Under the pieces are notes generated by a model, which saw only the letters and a list, made by a program, of their open reading frames with translations, was not told the origin of the DNA and searched no databases. A stretch of 5,615 nucleotides of DNA from NCBI GenBank assembly GCA_947585065.1, contig CANPWX010000077.1:1-5615 (forward strand), given 5' to 3'. Below are positions 5,506-5,615 of the stretch, one piece after another. The position numbers were made by a program, and so were the translations under genes. Source of the DNA: an uncultured Bacilli bacterium. GTDB taxonomy: Bacteria; Bacillota_I; Bacilli_A; RF39; UBA660. Positions within the stretch are counted from its first letter, which is position 1; each line of letters opens with the position of its first letter.

Positions 5506-5511
5506 GTATAA

Positions 5512-5540
5512 ATAATACCAAAAGAATTATAAAAAAGCAA
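5512..5540 (-). promoter_or_regulatory. Sigma-A type promoter of the SRP RNA
   Basis: The minus strand has TTGCTT (5540-5535), a 17-nt spacer, and TATTAT (5517-5512) preceded by TGG, making an extended -10. The predicted start, 7 nt after the -10, is G5505, exactly the first base of the SRP RNA closing stem. This agreement between promoter geometry and RNA structure makes the call strong. It may also serve tadA by read-through. Confidence 0.85.
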
Positions 5541-5615
5541 GAAGAAAAGCAAAAATAAACATTTGTTTGCTATGTTTTGTATAACTTCACTAACTTATTA
5601 AAAAATAACTATATA
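5541..5615. other. Intergenic sequence, no recognisable gene
   Basis: This AT-rich upstream end contains no convincing open frame or tRNA on either strand. A weak AAACAT/ATGTTT inverted repeat near 5556-5577, followed by ATTTTT on the minus strand, could be the tail of a terminator for a gene beyond the window. It is all A-T except for one pair per arm, so I do not call it. Confidence 0.3.

Noticed and set aside
5496..5511. parS-like sequence TGTTGCACGTATAAAT
   Set aside because: Only about 12 of 16 positions match parS and one half-site is lost; the bases are explained by the SRP RNA 5' stem and promoter region.

Overview
The window is an AT-rich stretch (about 30% G+C by eye) in which every recognisable gene lies on the minus strand. 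In transcription order, from high to low coordinates, it reads: SRP RNA, tadA, dnaX, ebfC (ybaB/yaaK family), recR, a bofA-family membrane protein, holB, ricT (yaaT) and the 5' part of trmN6 (yabB). This is a condensed form of the oriC-proximal dnaX-recR-holB block of Bacilli, known from Bacillus subtilis. Tryptophan is encoded by TGG, and the stops seen are TAA, TAG and one TGA, so nothing points to TGA-as-Trp. Low G+C, very short spacers and a small SRP RNA without an Alu domain suggest a reduced-genome low-GC Firmicute (Erysipelotrichia-like, or another Bacilli lineage near the Mollicutes). That placement is inference.

Region 5410-5615 holds the start of the transcription unit: a strong promoter with an extended -10, a roughly 75-nt SRP RNA of the small bacterial type, and a U7 tract just upstream of tadA. 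Positions 5541-5615 show no recognisable gene. Region 3027-4995 carries tadA's downstream neighbours dnaX (clamp-loader tau subunit) and ebfC. A possible extended -10 promoter sits in the 52-nt gap before dnaX. Region 1335-3025 carries recR, the bofA-like gene and holB (clamp-loader delta prime). Region 1-1330 carries ricT and the truncated trmN6. Gaps between coding genes are 1-52 nt, and ricT and trmN6 overlap, so this looks like one operon or a chain of overlapping transcripts. Themes are replication (DnaX, HolB), repair and nucleoid (RecR, EbfC), protein targeting (SRP RNA), tRNA modification (TadA, TrmN6) and mRNA processing control (RicT).

Two observations go beyond standard annotation. 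First, dnaX contains an in-phase A AAA AAG heptamer, the Escherichia coli dnaX slippery sequence, at the domain III/IV junction. A -1 shift there adds one Asp and then meets TGA, giving a predicted 368-residue gamma-like product. Second, two exact copies of the palindrome ATTTCCCGGGAAAT, the B. subtilis Noc (nucleoid occlusion) binding consensus as I remember it, lie inside trmN6 and ebfC. They sit in different reading frames, which points to selection on DNA rather than protein. The locus also lacks genes usually found here in B. subtilis (tmk, yaaQ, yaaR, yabA), and TadA has a divergent C-terminal half.
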